In this document: one piece after another, positions 16,531-24,210 of the stretch
Position numbering within the stretch: the stretch's first letter is position 1
Layout: every line of letters begins with the position of its first letter
DNA from: Pyrinomonadaceae bacterium
Lineage (GTDB): Bacteria > Acidobacteriota > Blastocatellia > Pyrinomonadales > Pyrinomonadaceae
NCBI GenBank assembly: GCA_013695245.1
Contig: JACDAW010000523.1
Span: forward strand, 1-24,706
Length of the DNA stretch: 24,706 nt
Direction of reading: 5' to 3'
The notes under the pieces: generated by a model
What the model saw: the letters and a program-made list of their open reading frames with translations, nothing else
Databases searched by the model: none
What the model was told of the DNA's origin: nothing
Translations under genes and position numbers: made by a program

Positions 16531-18537
16531 ATGCGCCGGAGAGACTTGTTAAAGCTCGCGTTGACGGGGCTGGCAGGAAGTAATCTGCCGTTATCGCTGC
16601 CAGCGCAAGAGAAAGAGTCGAGCGCGATCTTTGATAAATATTTCCTTGACATACTCGAAGGCTACTTGCGCAACGCGCGTCGCACTTCCACTAGCTTCGC
16701 CGTCTGTGATTTTCCCGACGGCACGATTCTCAAAAGCTGCATCGCGCGCTCCGGCAAAACTTATGTCTCCGTCGCGCGGATGCTCCCGGCGATGGCGGCG
16801 TGGATCAGGAGCGGACGGCGACTCACGCGCTTCAACATCGCAGGCGAAATGCTTGACCTGCGCGAAGTCCTGCGCGCGACGTTTCGCAATGCTTTCGATC
16901 CGGCGCACGCAGATTACTGGGAGGAGCCGCCGAAGGATCGCCCGACGCAACGTTCTGTTGAAGCATCGCTCGTCGCATGGTCTCTGTGGTTGCTCGGCGA
17001 CGAGTTTCTTGCGACGCTCACATCGCAGGAGCGCGCTCAAATTCAGAAGTGGTTGGCGAGTTGTACGGTCGTGCCGGAGCGCGAAAACAATCACGCATGG
17101 TTTTCGGCCATCAATCAGGCGGCGCGCCTTGCGTTGTCAAAGCGTTGGCGCGAATTCGAGGGCGATGAGAAGTGGATGCTCGCGGACGTGGCAGCGATGG
17201 ACAGGCTCGCGGCTCCGGGCGATGATGGTTGGTACAGCGATTCGCCTACGGAAGCGGCATACGATTACTACAACTTTTGGACGTTTGCGAGCCATTTCCT
17301 GTATTGGAATCGCATCATCGGCGCGCGTTATGAGAATCTAGCGTCGCCCTTTAAGCGTCGCCTCAAACTCTTTCTAAGAACCGCGCCTCACTTCTTCGGC
17401 GCGAACGGCGCGCACGCGCTTTTCGGGCGCTCGCTCATTTATCGTTGGTCGGTGCTGATGCCGCTCGTTGAAGCCTACGCGCAGAATCTTTGGACGCATT
17501 CGCCCGGTCTTCTGCGCGCGATTGTGCGGCGCAATCTTGAGTTTCACTGGAAGGCGGGCGCGTTTGACAGTGCGCGCGGAAAACTGCTTGAGACTTTCTC
17601 GCCCGAAGGCGGCCGCGACATACGCGAAATCTACATTGACAACGGGCATCCGTACTGGTGTATGCAGGCCTTCTCGCTCTTTCTGATTCCCAAGCGGGAC
17701 AAATTCTGGACGGCGCGCGAGGAGCCTCTGCCAATCGAGCGCGGCGATTTTCGCATACCGTTCGCGGGTGCGCAGATGCTTTTGGTTGGCACGAAATCTT
17801 CGGGGCAGGTGCGCTGGCTGCAATCGCGCAACGAACCGCGCCGCCGTTTGCGTTACCGCGATCAATATGCGAAATTTTCTTACTCGTCGCACCTGCCCTT
17901 TAACATCTTGAACGAAACTGATCGCTGCGCGTGGGATCAAGCGCTCGTCTTTCGCAACACGAAGACGCGCGCCGCGGCCGGGCGCACGGGCGTGCGGCGC
18001 GGAGGGTTGACGCCGGACGGATTAGAGATCGTCTGGTGGGCGCAGCTTGATGGTTTCACATTTGAAGTGACGAGCCGGATTCAAGTTGCAGGTGAGTTTG
18101 AACGGCGCACGCACATGATCAACGCTCCAACGGCGGCAATCGGAAAGGGAATTGAGATCATCGAAGGCTCCGCCGCGCTGGGACTCGCGCGCGACGAACA
18201 GCATGAGCAGGAGAGCGGAGATGGCTGGCTGCTGATCCGTTCGCGTCGTCGCGGACACATTGTTGTTACGTGGAGCATAGAGGGCTTCGAGAAGTTGGAA
18301 GCGGTCACATCTTTCGACGAGAGCGAGCCGCGTAGCCTTAACATTATCTACCCACGCATGGCGATCAACGCTCTGCGCCGGAAGTTAGATGGCGAACGCA
18401 TTGTCGTCTCCAGCCTGCACTACGCCAGCCCGCGCCCGCTTCATCCGAAAGAGATTTTCAAGCGCGCTTCAGTGATGATTGCGGGTCACAGCGCGCGGAG
18501 TTTGCGCATACAAGGAAAGAGTTGTGGGGCGAGCTAA
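16531..18537 (+). CDS. DUF2264-domain protein with Tat signal, probable periplasmic glycosidase
   Basis: This is a 668-residue protein beginning MRRRDLLKLALTGLAGS, a twin-arginine signal with a hydrophobic stretch ending near PAQ (24-26). The body resembles DUF2264 proteins. The N-terminal two thirds look like an alpha-helical barrel, with motifs such as NNHAWFSAINQAA, DDGWYSDSPTEAAYDYYNFW and IDNGHPYWCMQAFSLF. The last third is beta-rich. From memory, DUF2264 overlaps glycoside hydrolase family GH154, which includes a beta-glucuronidase; I could not check this. Placement among uronate genes fits that role. AAGGGAAGAG precedes the ATG, and the gene begins 23 bases after the GH2 stop. Confidence 0.75.
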   Translation: MRRRDLLKLALTGLAGSNLPLSLPAQEKESSAIFDKYFLDILEGYLRNARRTSTSFAVCDFPDGTILKSCIARSGKTYVSVARMLPAMAAWIRSGRRLTRFNIAGEMLDLREVLRATFRNAFDPAHADYWEEPPKDRPTQRSVEASLVAWSLWLLGDEFLATLTSQERAQIQKWLASCTVVPERENNHAWFSAINQAARLALSKRWREFEGDEKWMLADVAAMDRLAAPGDDGWYSDSPTEAAYDYYNFWTFASHFLYWNRIIGARYENLASPFKRRLKLFLRTAPHFFGANGAHALFGRSLIYRWSVLMPLVEAYAQNLWTHSPGLLRAIVRRNLEFHWKAGAFDSARGKLLETFSPEGGRDIREIYIDNGHPYWCMQAFSLFLIPKRDKFWTAREEPLPIERGDFRIPFAGAQMLLVGTKSSGQVRWLQSRNEPRRRLRYRDQYAKFSYSSHLPFNILNETDRCAWDQALVFRNTKTRAAAGRTGVRRGGLTPDGLEIVWWAQLDGFTFEVTSRIQVAGEFERRTHMINAPTAAIGKGIEIIEGSAALGLARDEQHEQESGDGWLLIRSRRRGHIVVTWSIEGFEKLEAVTSFDESEPRSLNIIYPRMAINALRRKLDGERIVVSSLHYASPRPLHPKEIFKRASVMIAGHSARSLRIQGKSCGAS

Positions 18538-18630
18538 AAACTGCGCCGTAAGATGAACTGTAAAATCATAATTTGAGGCGGTGAAAGAGAAGACCAGAGC
18601 GCAAACGAAAGATTCATTGAAGAATGAAGA

Positions 18631-19737
18631 ATGAAGAACGCAGACCTGAGAATTAAATCGAAAGATGATTGCCGATGGGATTTGGTCAGCCTCGGCGAAG
18701 TGATGCTGCGGCTCGATCCGGGCGAGGATCGCATTCACACGACGCGCGGCTTCCGCGTGTGGGAAGGCGGCGGCGAGTACAATGTGGCGCGCGGACTCCG
18801 GCGCTGTTTCAATCAACGCACGGCGATTGTGACGGCGCTGGCGGATAATCCGGTCGGACATCTCGTTGAAGACTTGATGTTGCAGGGCGGTGTTGATCTG
18901 AGCCACCTGCGCTGGGTGAAGTATGACGGCATCGGACGTGAGGTGCGAAACGGTTTGAACTTTACGGAGCGCGGTTTCGGCGTGCGTGCCGCCTTAGGTT
19001 GCTCAGATCGCGGGCACACCGCCGTCTCGCAGTTGCGCGCAGGCGATATTGATTGGCGCGCGGTCTTCGAGACGGAGGGCGCGCGTTGGTTTCACACCGG
19101 CGGTATCTTCGCCGCGCTCTCTGTGACGACGCCAGAGGTGGCGCGTGAGGCGATGCAGGCGGCGCGCGCGGCGGGCGCAATCGTGTCGTATGATTTGAAC
19201 TACCGCGAATCTTTGTGGAAGGGGATCGGCGGTCATGAACGTGCGCAAGAAGTTAATCGTGAACTTGCGCCGTTCGTTGATGTGATGATCGGCAACGAGG
19301 AAGATTTCACGGCGGCGCTGGGGATGGACGTCGAAGGCTTGGACGAACACCACTCGAAGCTGGATGTCGGAAATTTCCGTCGCATGATCGAGCGCGCCGT
19401 CGAGGAGTATCCGAACTTCAAAGTCGTAGCGACGACGCTGCGCCACGCTAAGACGGCGAGCGTCAACGACTGGGGCGCGATCTGCTACGCGGACGGCGAG
19501 CTATACGAAGCCAAGCTGCGCGAGGACTTGGAAATCTACGACCGCGTGGGCGGCGGCGACTCGTTTGCTTCCGGGTTGATCTACGGCTTGGTGGAAGGTA
19601 AGGGCGTGCAGTGGGCAGTCGAGTGCGGGGCGGCGCACGGCGCGTTGGCGATGACGACGCCGGGCGACACGACGATGGCGACATTAGCGGAAGTTGAAAA
19701 AGAGATGCGCGGCGGCACGGCGCGCGTGGCGCGATAA
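18631..19737 (+). CDS. kdgK: PfkB-family sugar kinase, 2-keto-3-deoxygluconate kinase
   Basis: This is a 368-residue cytoplasmic kinase expected to convert KDG to KDPG with ATP. The PfkB N-terminal glycine motif GGGEYNVA (46-53) and the C-terminal signature GGGDSFASG (307-315, catalytic Asp310) are present. FVDVMIGNEEDF (215-226) is typical of KDG kinases. The aldolase gene follows after only 10 bases, which strongly supports KDG/KDPG specificity. The start is the third of closely spaced ATG-like sites after a purine-rich leader. About 15 residues precede the first conserved strand, so the true start could differ by a few codons. Confidence 0.88.
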   Translation: MKNADLRIKSKDDCRWDLVSLGEVMLRLDPGEDRIHTTRGFRVWEGGGEYNVARGLRRCFNQRTAIVTALADNPVGHLVEDLMLQGGVDLSHLRWVKYDGIGREVRNGLNFTERGFGVRAALGCSDRGHTAVSQLRAGDIDWRAVFETEGARWFHTGGIFAALSVTTPEVAREAMQAARAAGAIVSYDLNYRESLWKGIGGHERAQEVNRELAPFVDVMIGNEEDFTAALGMDVEGLDEHHSKLDVGNFRRMIERAVEEYPNFKVVATTLRHAKTASVNDWGAICYADGELYEAKLREDLEIYDRVGGGDSFASGLIYGLVEGKGVQWAVECGAAHGALAMTTPGDTTMATLAEVEKEMRGGTARVAR

Positions 19738-19747
19738 AGGAGAGGCG

Positions 19748-20407
19748 ATGAAGAGAGCGGAAGTTCTGCGCATGATTAATGAAGTCGGCATCGTCCCCGT
19801 CCTGCGCGCCGCATCGAGCGACGAGGCGATGAATGCGGCTGAGGCGATCCGCGCCGGCGGAGTGCCGGTGCTAGAGATCACGATGACGGTTCCGGGCGCG
19901 ATCAAGGTCATCGAAGAGGCGACTCGTAGATTCGGTGAAGAAGTGTTGATCGGCGCCGGAACCGTTCTAGATGCAGAGACGGCGCGCGCCTGCATCCTCG
20001 CCGGAGCGCAGTTTATCGTTAGTCCCACGCTCAATATGGGGACGATTGAGTTGTGCAGGCGTTACAGCATCGCAGTGATGCCGGGAGCATTGACGCCGAC
20101 GGAAGTTATCACTGCATGGCAAGCGGGTGCGGACATGGTGAAGGTGTTTCCGTGCAACTCGATGGGAGGCGCGAGTTATTTGAAGGCGTTGAAAGCGCCG
20201 TTCCCGCAAGTGGAACTGATACCGACGGGCGGGGTGTCGCTGAAAACTGCGGCTGACTTCATCCGTGCGGGTGCCAGCGCACTCGGCGTCGGAAGCGATC
20301 TGGTGGACACGGAAGCGCTCCGCGCCGGAGAACCTGAAAAGGTGACGCGGGCGGCGCGCGCGTATCTGGAAGCGGTGCGCGAGGCACGCGCGTCAAGTTC
20401 CGAGTAG
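19748..20407 (+). CDS. eda: 2-keto-3-deoxy-6-phosphogluconate (KDPG) aldolase
   Basis: This is a 219-residue class I aldolase cleaving KDPG to pyruvate and glyceraldehyde 3-phosphate, the last step of the pathway. Visible residues are Arg20 (VPVLR), Glu43 (VLEITM), GAGT (69-72), PGALTPTE (112-119) and the Schiff-base Lys132 (MVKVFP). The spacing matches E. coli Eda. The start at 19748 is chosen over an upstream in-frame ATG at 19694 because AAAGGAG lies just before it; the upstream start would also overlap the kinase gene by 44 bases. It is translationally close to the kinase. Confidence 0.93.
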   Translation: MKRAEVLRMINEVGIVPVLRAASSDEAMNAAEAIRAGGVPVLEITMTVPGAIKVIEEATRRFGEEVLIGAGTVLDAETARACILAGAQFIVSPTLNMGTIELCRRYSIAVMPGALTPTEVITAWQAGADMVKVFPCNSMGGASYLKALKAPFPQVELIPTGGVSLKTAADFIRAGASALGVGSDLVDTEALRAGEPEKVTRAARAYLEAVREARASSSE

Positions 20408-20420
20408 TGGCAAAGGGGCA

Positions 20421-20615
20421 GGTGATGTCGGAAAGATCGAGAATCTTCCTTACTACGCGACGCTTCGTCAGCCACTACGCATTCGCGTGCCAGTGACAAC
20501 AAGAGCGCGCCGCTCCATGCGTCTTGTGCTGCTGCTCACTGACAGCGAAGGAGAGGTCGCCGTCGCATCAAGAGAGTCCGGCTGGGAAACGCAAAACCGA
20601 TTGCGAAGTAGTTAG
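20421..20615 (+). pseudogene. Remnant of a GH2-type C-terminal domain
   Basis: Immediately after the aldolase stop, one frame reads GKIENLPYYATLRQPLRIRV then PVTTRARRSMRLVLLLTDSE and stops at 20613-20615. It aligns without gaps to GKIDRLPYYQTARVPVKFTV and the following residues of the intact GH2 enzyme (about residues 727-775 there). No catalytic part is present and no start codon with a ribosome binding site fits. I read it as the surviving tail piece of a second, diverged GH2 gene. The frame stays open for 31 more codons after the stop, with no recognisable similarity. Confidence 0.7.
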
Positions 20616-20743
20616 GTGCGGGATAGAGAAACCATAAAGCGTCTCACCTTAATCGGTCAGGCGTTGGTAAGGAAACTGGCGGCAAGAAGAAAGCAGCAAG
20701 AGAAGGCTTGAAATATTGCGGCGGAGAAGGGAAGCGAAGACAG
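20616..20743 (+). other. Non-coding leader before the alpha/beta-hydrolase
   Basis: These 128 bases follow the GH2 remnant. I see no gene in them. They end with a purine-rich stretch (GGAGAAGGGAAGCGAAGA, 20723-20740) that can serve as the ribosome binding region of the next gene. No convincing promoter hexamers were found. Confidence 0.4.
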
Positions 20744-21664
20744 ATGCTACGTTCAATTTTCATTGTTTTCGTTTTTATTCTTAGTTGGCAAACAGTCAGC
20801 GCACAGGAATTTATTCCGCTCTGGGATAAAGACAAAATGCCCAATTCCAGGGGCATCAAGCTCGAAGATAAAATCGAAAACGAACGGTTTTCTCAGGTCG
20901 GAACTCCGGGAATGTATGCCTTTTTCCCTTCTTTGCAGAACAAAGGCGCGGCGGTCATTATCTGTCCGGGCGGCGGATACGCGCGACTCGCTTATATCAT
21001 CAGCGGAACGCAGTTAGCTAAATGGTTTAACTCGATGGGCGTGAGCGCATTTGTGCTGAAGTACCGCTTGCCAAATTCGCCTGACCTTAAAGAAAGACAA
21101 ATCGCGCCTTTGCAGGATGCACAACGGGCGCTGCGGATCGTTCGTTCGAATGCCGAAAAATGGAGCGTCAAGCCGGATAAAATTGGAGTCATGGGCACCT
21201 CGGCGGGTGGTCATCTTGCTGCTACGCTCGGAACCGGCACGGAAGATGTTTCGGCAATCGGCGACGCTTTGGATAAAATCGCTTTTAATCCGAATTTCAT
21301 AATTCTCGTTTCACCAGTCATCAGCATGGGAATCTACGCCCATGCCGGAAGCCGCAAAAACCTCTTAGGCGAAAATCCTGCAAAAGATTTGATTGAAAAA
21401 TATTCCGCAGAATTGCAAGTGAAATCTACTACGCCGCCGACATTTATCGTTCACGCTTTTGATGACAAAGCGGTAAGTGTTCGCAACAGCCTAATGTTTT
21501 ACGAGGCGCTGTTGGGCAAAAATGTTTCAGCGAGTATTCATATTTTCCCGCACGGTGGACACGCCATTGCTCTGCGCAACAATCCCGGCTCGACTGAGCA
21601 ATGGACGAATCTTTGCGAAATGTGGCTCGTGGAAATGGGCTTTATTACGGCGGTTAAAAAGTAA
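20744..21664 (+). CDS. Secreted alpha/beta-hydrolase, acetyl-xylan-esterase-like
   Basis: This is a 306-residue exported esterase. The ATG at 20744 is chosen over a TTG at 20708 because it places a clean signal peptide at the N-terminus (LRSIFIVFVFILSWQTVSAQ). The oxyanion motif CPGGGY (74-79), nucleophile Ser153 (GTSAGG), Asp240 or Asp241 (HAFDD) and His273 (HGGHA) make up the catalytic set of the BD-FAE/acetylesterase group of carbohydrate esterases. Its neighbour is an alpha-glucuronidase-like remnant, consistent with attack on acetylated glucuronoxylan. Codons are visibly richer in AAA, GAA, AAT and ATT than in the upstream genes, which suggests a different history, possibly transfer. The exact ester substrate is not determined. 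Confidence 0.82.
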   Translation: MLRSIFIVFVFILSWQTVSAQEFIPLWDKDKMPNSRGIKLEDKIENERFSQVGTPGMYAFFPSLQNKGAAVIICPGGGYARLAYIISGTQLAKWFNSMGVSAFVLKYRLPNSPDLKERQIAPLQDAQRALRIVRSNAEKWSVKPDKIGVMGTSAGGHLAATLGTGTEDVSAIGDALDKIAFNPNFIILVSPVISMGIYAHAGSRKNLLGENPAKDLIEKYSAELQVKSTTPPTFIVHAFDDKAVSVRNSLMFYEALLGKNVSASIHIFPHGGHAIALRNNPGSTEQWTNLCEMWLVEMGFITAVKK

Positions 21665-21679
21665 CCGATATTTAAGACT

Positions 21680-21968
21680 GTGAAAACTCTCAGGAACGTG
21701 AAGAGGCGATTCCTCGCCGTTATCATCTACGCTCTCTGGAGCGGACTTCTATACAGCAGCGCGGCAGCGCAAGAATGGTCGCAGCCGGTGCGCGGTTCGT
21801 GGGTGGCAAACGGCGCAGCGCAAGCCGGCGACATCATTCTTGCAGACCGAAACGCAGGCTGTGAAATCATCGTTTCGGAAAAGGAAAATTCCGCCGCTAA
21901 GCAGGCTGCCGCGTTTCTCGCAGGAGACATTGAGAAGATCAGCGGCTACAAACCGCAGGTTGTCTCAA
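21680..21968 (+). pseudogene. N-terminal fragment of an alpha-glucuronidase-like (GH115-like) protein
   Basis: About 95 codons encode a signal peptide (RRFLAVIIYALWSGLLYSSAAAQ). They continue with DIILADRNAGCEIIVSEKEN and AAAFLAGDIEKISGYKPQVV. This matches the small N-terminal domain I know from GH115 (and, less closely, GH67-type) alpha-glucuronidases. Similarity stops at about 21968, where sequence of an unrelated gene begins in another frame. The original frame runs on to a stop at 22036 with nonsense residues. Start is GTG at 21680 or possibly GTG at 21698, which has AGGA just upstream. The catalytic domain is entirely missing. GH115 is the best guess, not certain. Confidence 0.6.
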
Positions 21969-22436
21969 CACCAAGCGGGCGGCATCACCGTCTCCACCCT
22001 CGCCGAAGCCCGCGCTTTCTCCGCGCACGAATTTAAAGACATTACCTATGCGGTTCCGATTGAGCCGGGGAAGTTCGGTGAGGCGATTGAACTCGCGAGC
22101 GGGTCGGTACAGTTAGGGCTGCTCACTGACGACCCGGAAATCCCCCGCCGGCTAAATGAAGCCGCGCGCCGCGCGGGGGTGACGCTGGGCGTCTATCTGA
22201 AAGTTGACTGCGGCTACCACCGCTGCGGCGTGGAGCCGCACACTCCTGAAGCGATGGAGATACCGCGCCGGATCAGTGATTCCTCCAACCTGCGCTTCGC
22301 CGGCATACTCACGCACGCCGGCCACTCTTACCACGCCCGCTCGAAGCAGGAACTGCGCGGGATCGCGCGGGGCGAGCGCGACTCGATGAAAGACTTCGCC
22401 GAACGACTCCGCTCCGCGGGCATCGACGTGCCAACA
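21969..22436 (+). pseudogene. Internal fragment of a DSD1-type (D-serine dehydratase/D-threonine aldolase-like) gene
   Basis: The frame starting near 21972 reads GGITVSTLAEARAFSAHEFK and continues through ITYAVPIEPGKF and LKVDCGYHRCGVEP to ILTHAGHSYH. These are hallmarks of the alanine-racemase-like N-terminal domain of DSD1-family PLP enzymes. The fragment begins after the region that should carry the PLP lysine. It ends at AERLRSAGIDVP (about 22434), before the C-terminal zinc domain. It cannot be functional. It lies directly against the alpha-glucuronidase fragment on one side and a short tail on the other. Confidence 0.75.
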
Positions 22437-22505
22437 CAGCAAGAGTTAATCATAGACTTTGCCGGTAAGCTCTACGAGCTTGCACGAGGTGAGGAATCAA
22501 GATGA
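22437..22505 (+). pseudogene. Short C-terminal tail of an unidentified gene
   Basis: After the DSD1 fragment the same frame continues TQQELIIDFAGKLYELARGE and stops at 22503-22505. This tail is unlike DSD1 proteins and overlaps the next gene by ATGA, as in a natural operon. It may be the end of the gene that once preceded the phosphatase. ADP-ribosylglycohydrolases are frequent partners of this phosphatase type, which makes one a candidate, but 22 residues are too few to decide. Confidence 0.4.
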
Positions 22506-23104
22506 GAACAGAAGCGCGCACGTCTTTAAGTCATCCTATAAGAGTTGATTTCGTCGCTTCCGATAAATTGACGTTTGCTCCCGGTAAAAGACATCACGGC
22601 ATGACCGGGAACTGGCAGCGCGATTTAAGTTTAGACCTCGCCCGACTGCGGGATGAATACAACGCCAGTCTACTCGTCTCCTTGATCGAAGAACATGAGT
22701 TTGAGTCGCTGCAAATCAAAGAACTGCGCGAGCGCGCCGCGGATTACGGCATCAAGGTTTTATGGTCACCGATTCGCGATATTTCAGTTCCGAAGTCAAT
22801 CGAAGAGTTCGCTCCCACGGTTCAAACTATTGTTGATGCTTTGCGAGCCGGACAAACGGTTGTCGTGCATTGTATGGGAGGATTAGGCAGAACGGGACTC
22901 GCGGCGGCGTGCGCACTTGTAGCGGCAACGGAACTAACACCTGAAGAAGCAATCTTGATCGTGCGACGGGCGAGACCCGGAGCAATACAGACATTTGGGC
23001 AGGAAGAATTCGTTACACTCTTTCACAACTTCTTTATAAATATGCGCGACGAGGCACGGTTTTTACAATCACACATAAAAGGAATTGAAAATGACGAATC
23101 CTAG
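22502..23104 (+). CDS. Dual-specificity/CDKN3-like protein phosphatase
   Basis: This is a 200-residue cysteine-dependent phosphatase. The P-loop VVVHCMGGLGRTG contains Cys124 and Arg130 of the HCx5R motif, and Asp93 (WSPIRD) is the likely general acid. No signal peptide or membrane segment is visible. GAGG lies seven bases before the ATG, which overlaps the stop of the upstream remnant (ATGA). Its 3' end overlaps the alarmone-hydrolase gene by 14 bases, so the two are probably cotranslated. Family members may act on phosphoproteins or other phosphate esters; the substrate here is unknown. Confidence 0.85.
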   Translation: MRTEARTSLSHPIRVDFVASDKLTFAPGKRHHGMTGNWQRDLSLDLARLRDEYNASLLVSLIEEHEFESLQIKELRERAADYGIKVLWSPIRDISVPKSIEEFAPTVQTIVDALRAGQTVVVHCMGGLGRTGLAAACALVAATELTPEEAILIVRRARPGAIQTFGQEEFVTLFHNFFINMRDEARFLQSHIKGIENDES

Positions 23105-23684
23105 CGAAGAAGGCGGGCAAAGTATGCAAACGGTATTTAGTGCGGAAGAAGTTTCGCAGCTGCTCAAAGCCGTGAAGTTCGCCGCCGACAAACATCGCGA
23201 CCAAAGGCGCAAAGGCGCTGACGAATCTCCTTACATCAACCACCCACTCAATGTTGCGGAGACTCTGTGGCGCGTGGGCGGTGTGCGCGACCTTTCAATC
23301 ATAGTCGCCGCCGTGCTGCATGACACGATCGAAGACACGAAAACTTCGCCTGAAGAGATCGAAGAACTGTTCGGCAGTAGTGTTCGCTCCCTCGTCGAAG
23401 AAGTAACGGATAACAAGAGCTTGCCGAAGCCGGAGCGCAAGCGTCTGCAGGTCGAACACGCGCCTCATCTATCCGCCGGAGCCAAACAGATCAAACTCGC
23501 CGACAAGACGGCGAACATCTCGGATGTCGCATTCGCGCCCCCGCCGGATTGGCCGCTCGAACGAAGATCGGAATATCTTGTGTGGGCCGAAACGGTGGTT
23601 GCAGGGCTTCGCGGTTGTAATGCAAAGCTAGAAGGACATTTCGACAGCACTCTTGAAGAAGCAAAAACAGCAGTAGGAACGTAA
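23091..23684 (+). CDS. MESH1-like HD-domain protein, small alarmone hydrolase
   Basis: This is a 197-residue HD-family hydrolase resembling MESH1/HDDC3 and the hydrolase domain of SpoT. It contains His35 (DKHRDQRRK), His51 (YINHPL), the His77-Asp78 pair followed by ED (LHDTIED) and Asp138 (KLADK). These supply the expected metal-binding residues. The family removes pyrophosphate from (p)ppGpp, and animal members also dephosphorylate NADPH. No synthetase domain is present, so it is hydrolase-only. ATG 23091 is chosen over TTG 23085 because AAGGA lies eight bases upstream of it. The gene overlaps the phosphatase by 14 bases. Confidence 0.85.
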   Translation: MTNPSEEGGQSMQTVFSAEEVSQLLKAVKFAADKHRDQRRKGADESPYINHPLNVAETLWRVGGVRDLSIIVAAVLHDTIEDTKTSPEEIEELFGSSVRSLVEEVTDNKSLPKPERKRLQVEHAPHLSAGAKQIKLADKTANISDVAFAPPPDWPLERRSEYLVWAETVVAGLRGCNAKLEGHFDSTLEEAKTAVGT

Positions 23685-23742
23685 GCGCTCTGACACAGTT
23701 TTATATTTGTGACGTGCGAATTATAGCTTACGATAAGGAGCA

Positions 23743-24210
23743 TTAAGGTAGTACGTTAAAGCCCACCTTGCCTGCCACCTCTGCCAACCTTACGTCACAG
23801 CAAACGAAGAATCTTCCGCGCGGTTGCTCCTTGCACCAGACGAGCGCCGCGGCGAGTTGAAAAGAGTCGAGCGCCCGCAACCCGTACTGTTCAGGCAGAG
23901 TTTCCGCGATCTCCCGCACGCGCTCGCCAGGCAGCACCTCGACCCACGCCTCGCGCTGCGCCTCAAGCCGCGCCGTCGCTTGTCGCAGTCCGCGCGCCGT
24001 CATCTTGCCCTCTCGCACGAGTCGGCTGAACGCGCTTCTGGCTTCGACGGTCGTGCCCCACCACGCCGCGACCCGCTTCACCTTGCGCGCGATGCGCCGC
24101 ATCTCTTGTGATTCCCCTTGATGACAACACAGGGGCACGACGGCACTCGTGTCCCAGAAGGTGCGCTCAATCCGGGCAGTAGCTTTGGCAGGAGATTGGG
24201 ACGAAGGCAT
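23743..24210 (-). CDS. PIN-domain toxin (VapC-like ribonuclease)
   Basis: This is a 155-residue predicted RNase toxin. The four acidic PIN residues are seen: Asp20 (WDTSAVVPL), Glu56 (TTVEARSAFSRL), Asp115 (RALDSFQLAAAL) and Asp139 (CCDVRLAEVA). Its ATG overlaps the antitoxin stop by one base (TGATG), indicating translational coupling. A hydrophilic stretch of ~15 residues precedes the first strand, so a slightly later start is possible. The RNA target is unknown. Confidence 0.85.
   Translation of the reverse strand: MPSSQSPAKATARIERTFWDTSAVVPLCCHQGESQEMRRIARKVKRVAAWWGTTVEARSAFSRLVREGKMTARGLRQATARLEAQREAWVEVLPGERVREIAETLPEQYGLRALDSFQLAAALVWCKEQPRGRFFVCCDVRLAEVAGKVGFNVLP

Noticed and set aside
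19694..19747. Upstream start for the KDPG aldolase
   Set aside because: It would overlap the kinase gene and add a non-conserved basic stretch. The ATG at 19748 has a strong AAAGGAG site.
23685..23742. Bidirectional terminator between the alarmone hydrolase and the toxin gene
   Set aside because: The genes converge here, so a terminator is expected, but no GC-rich hairpin with a T-run was found.
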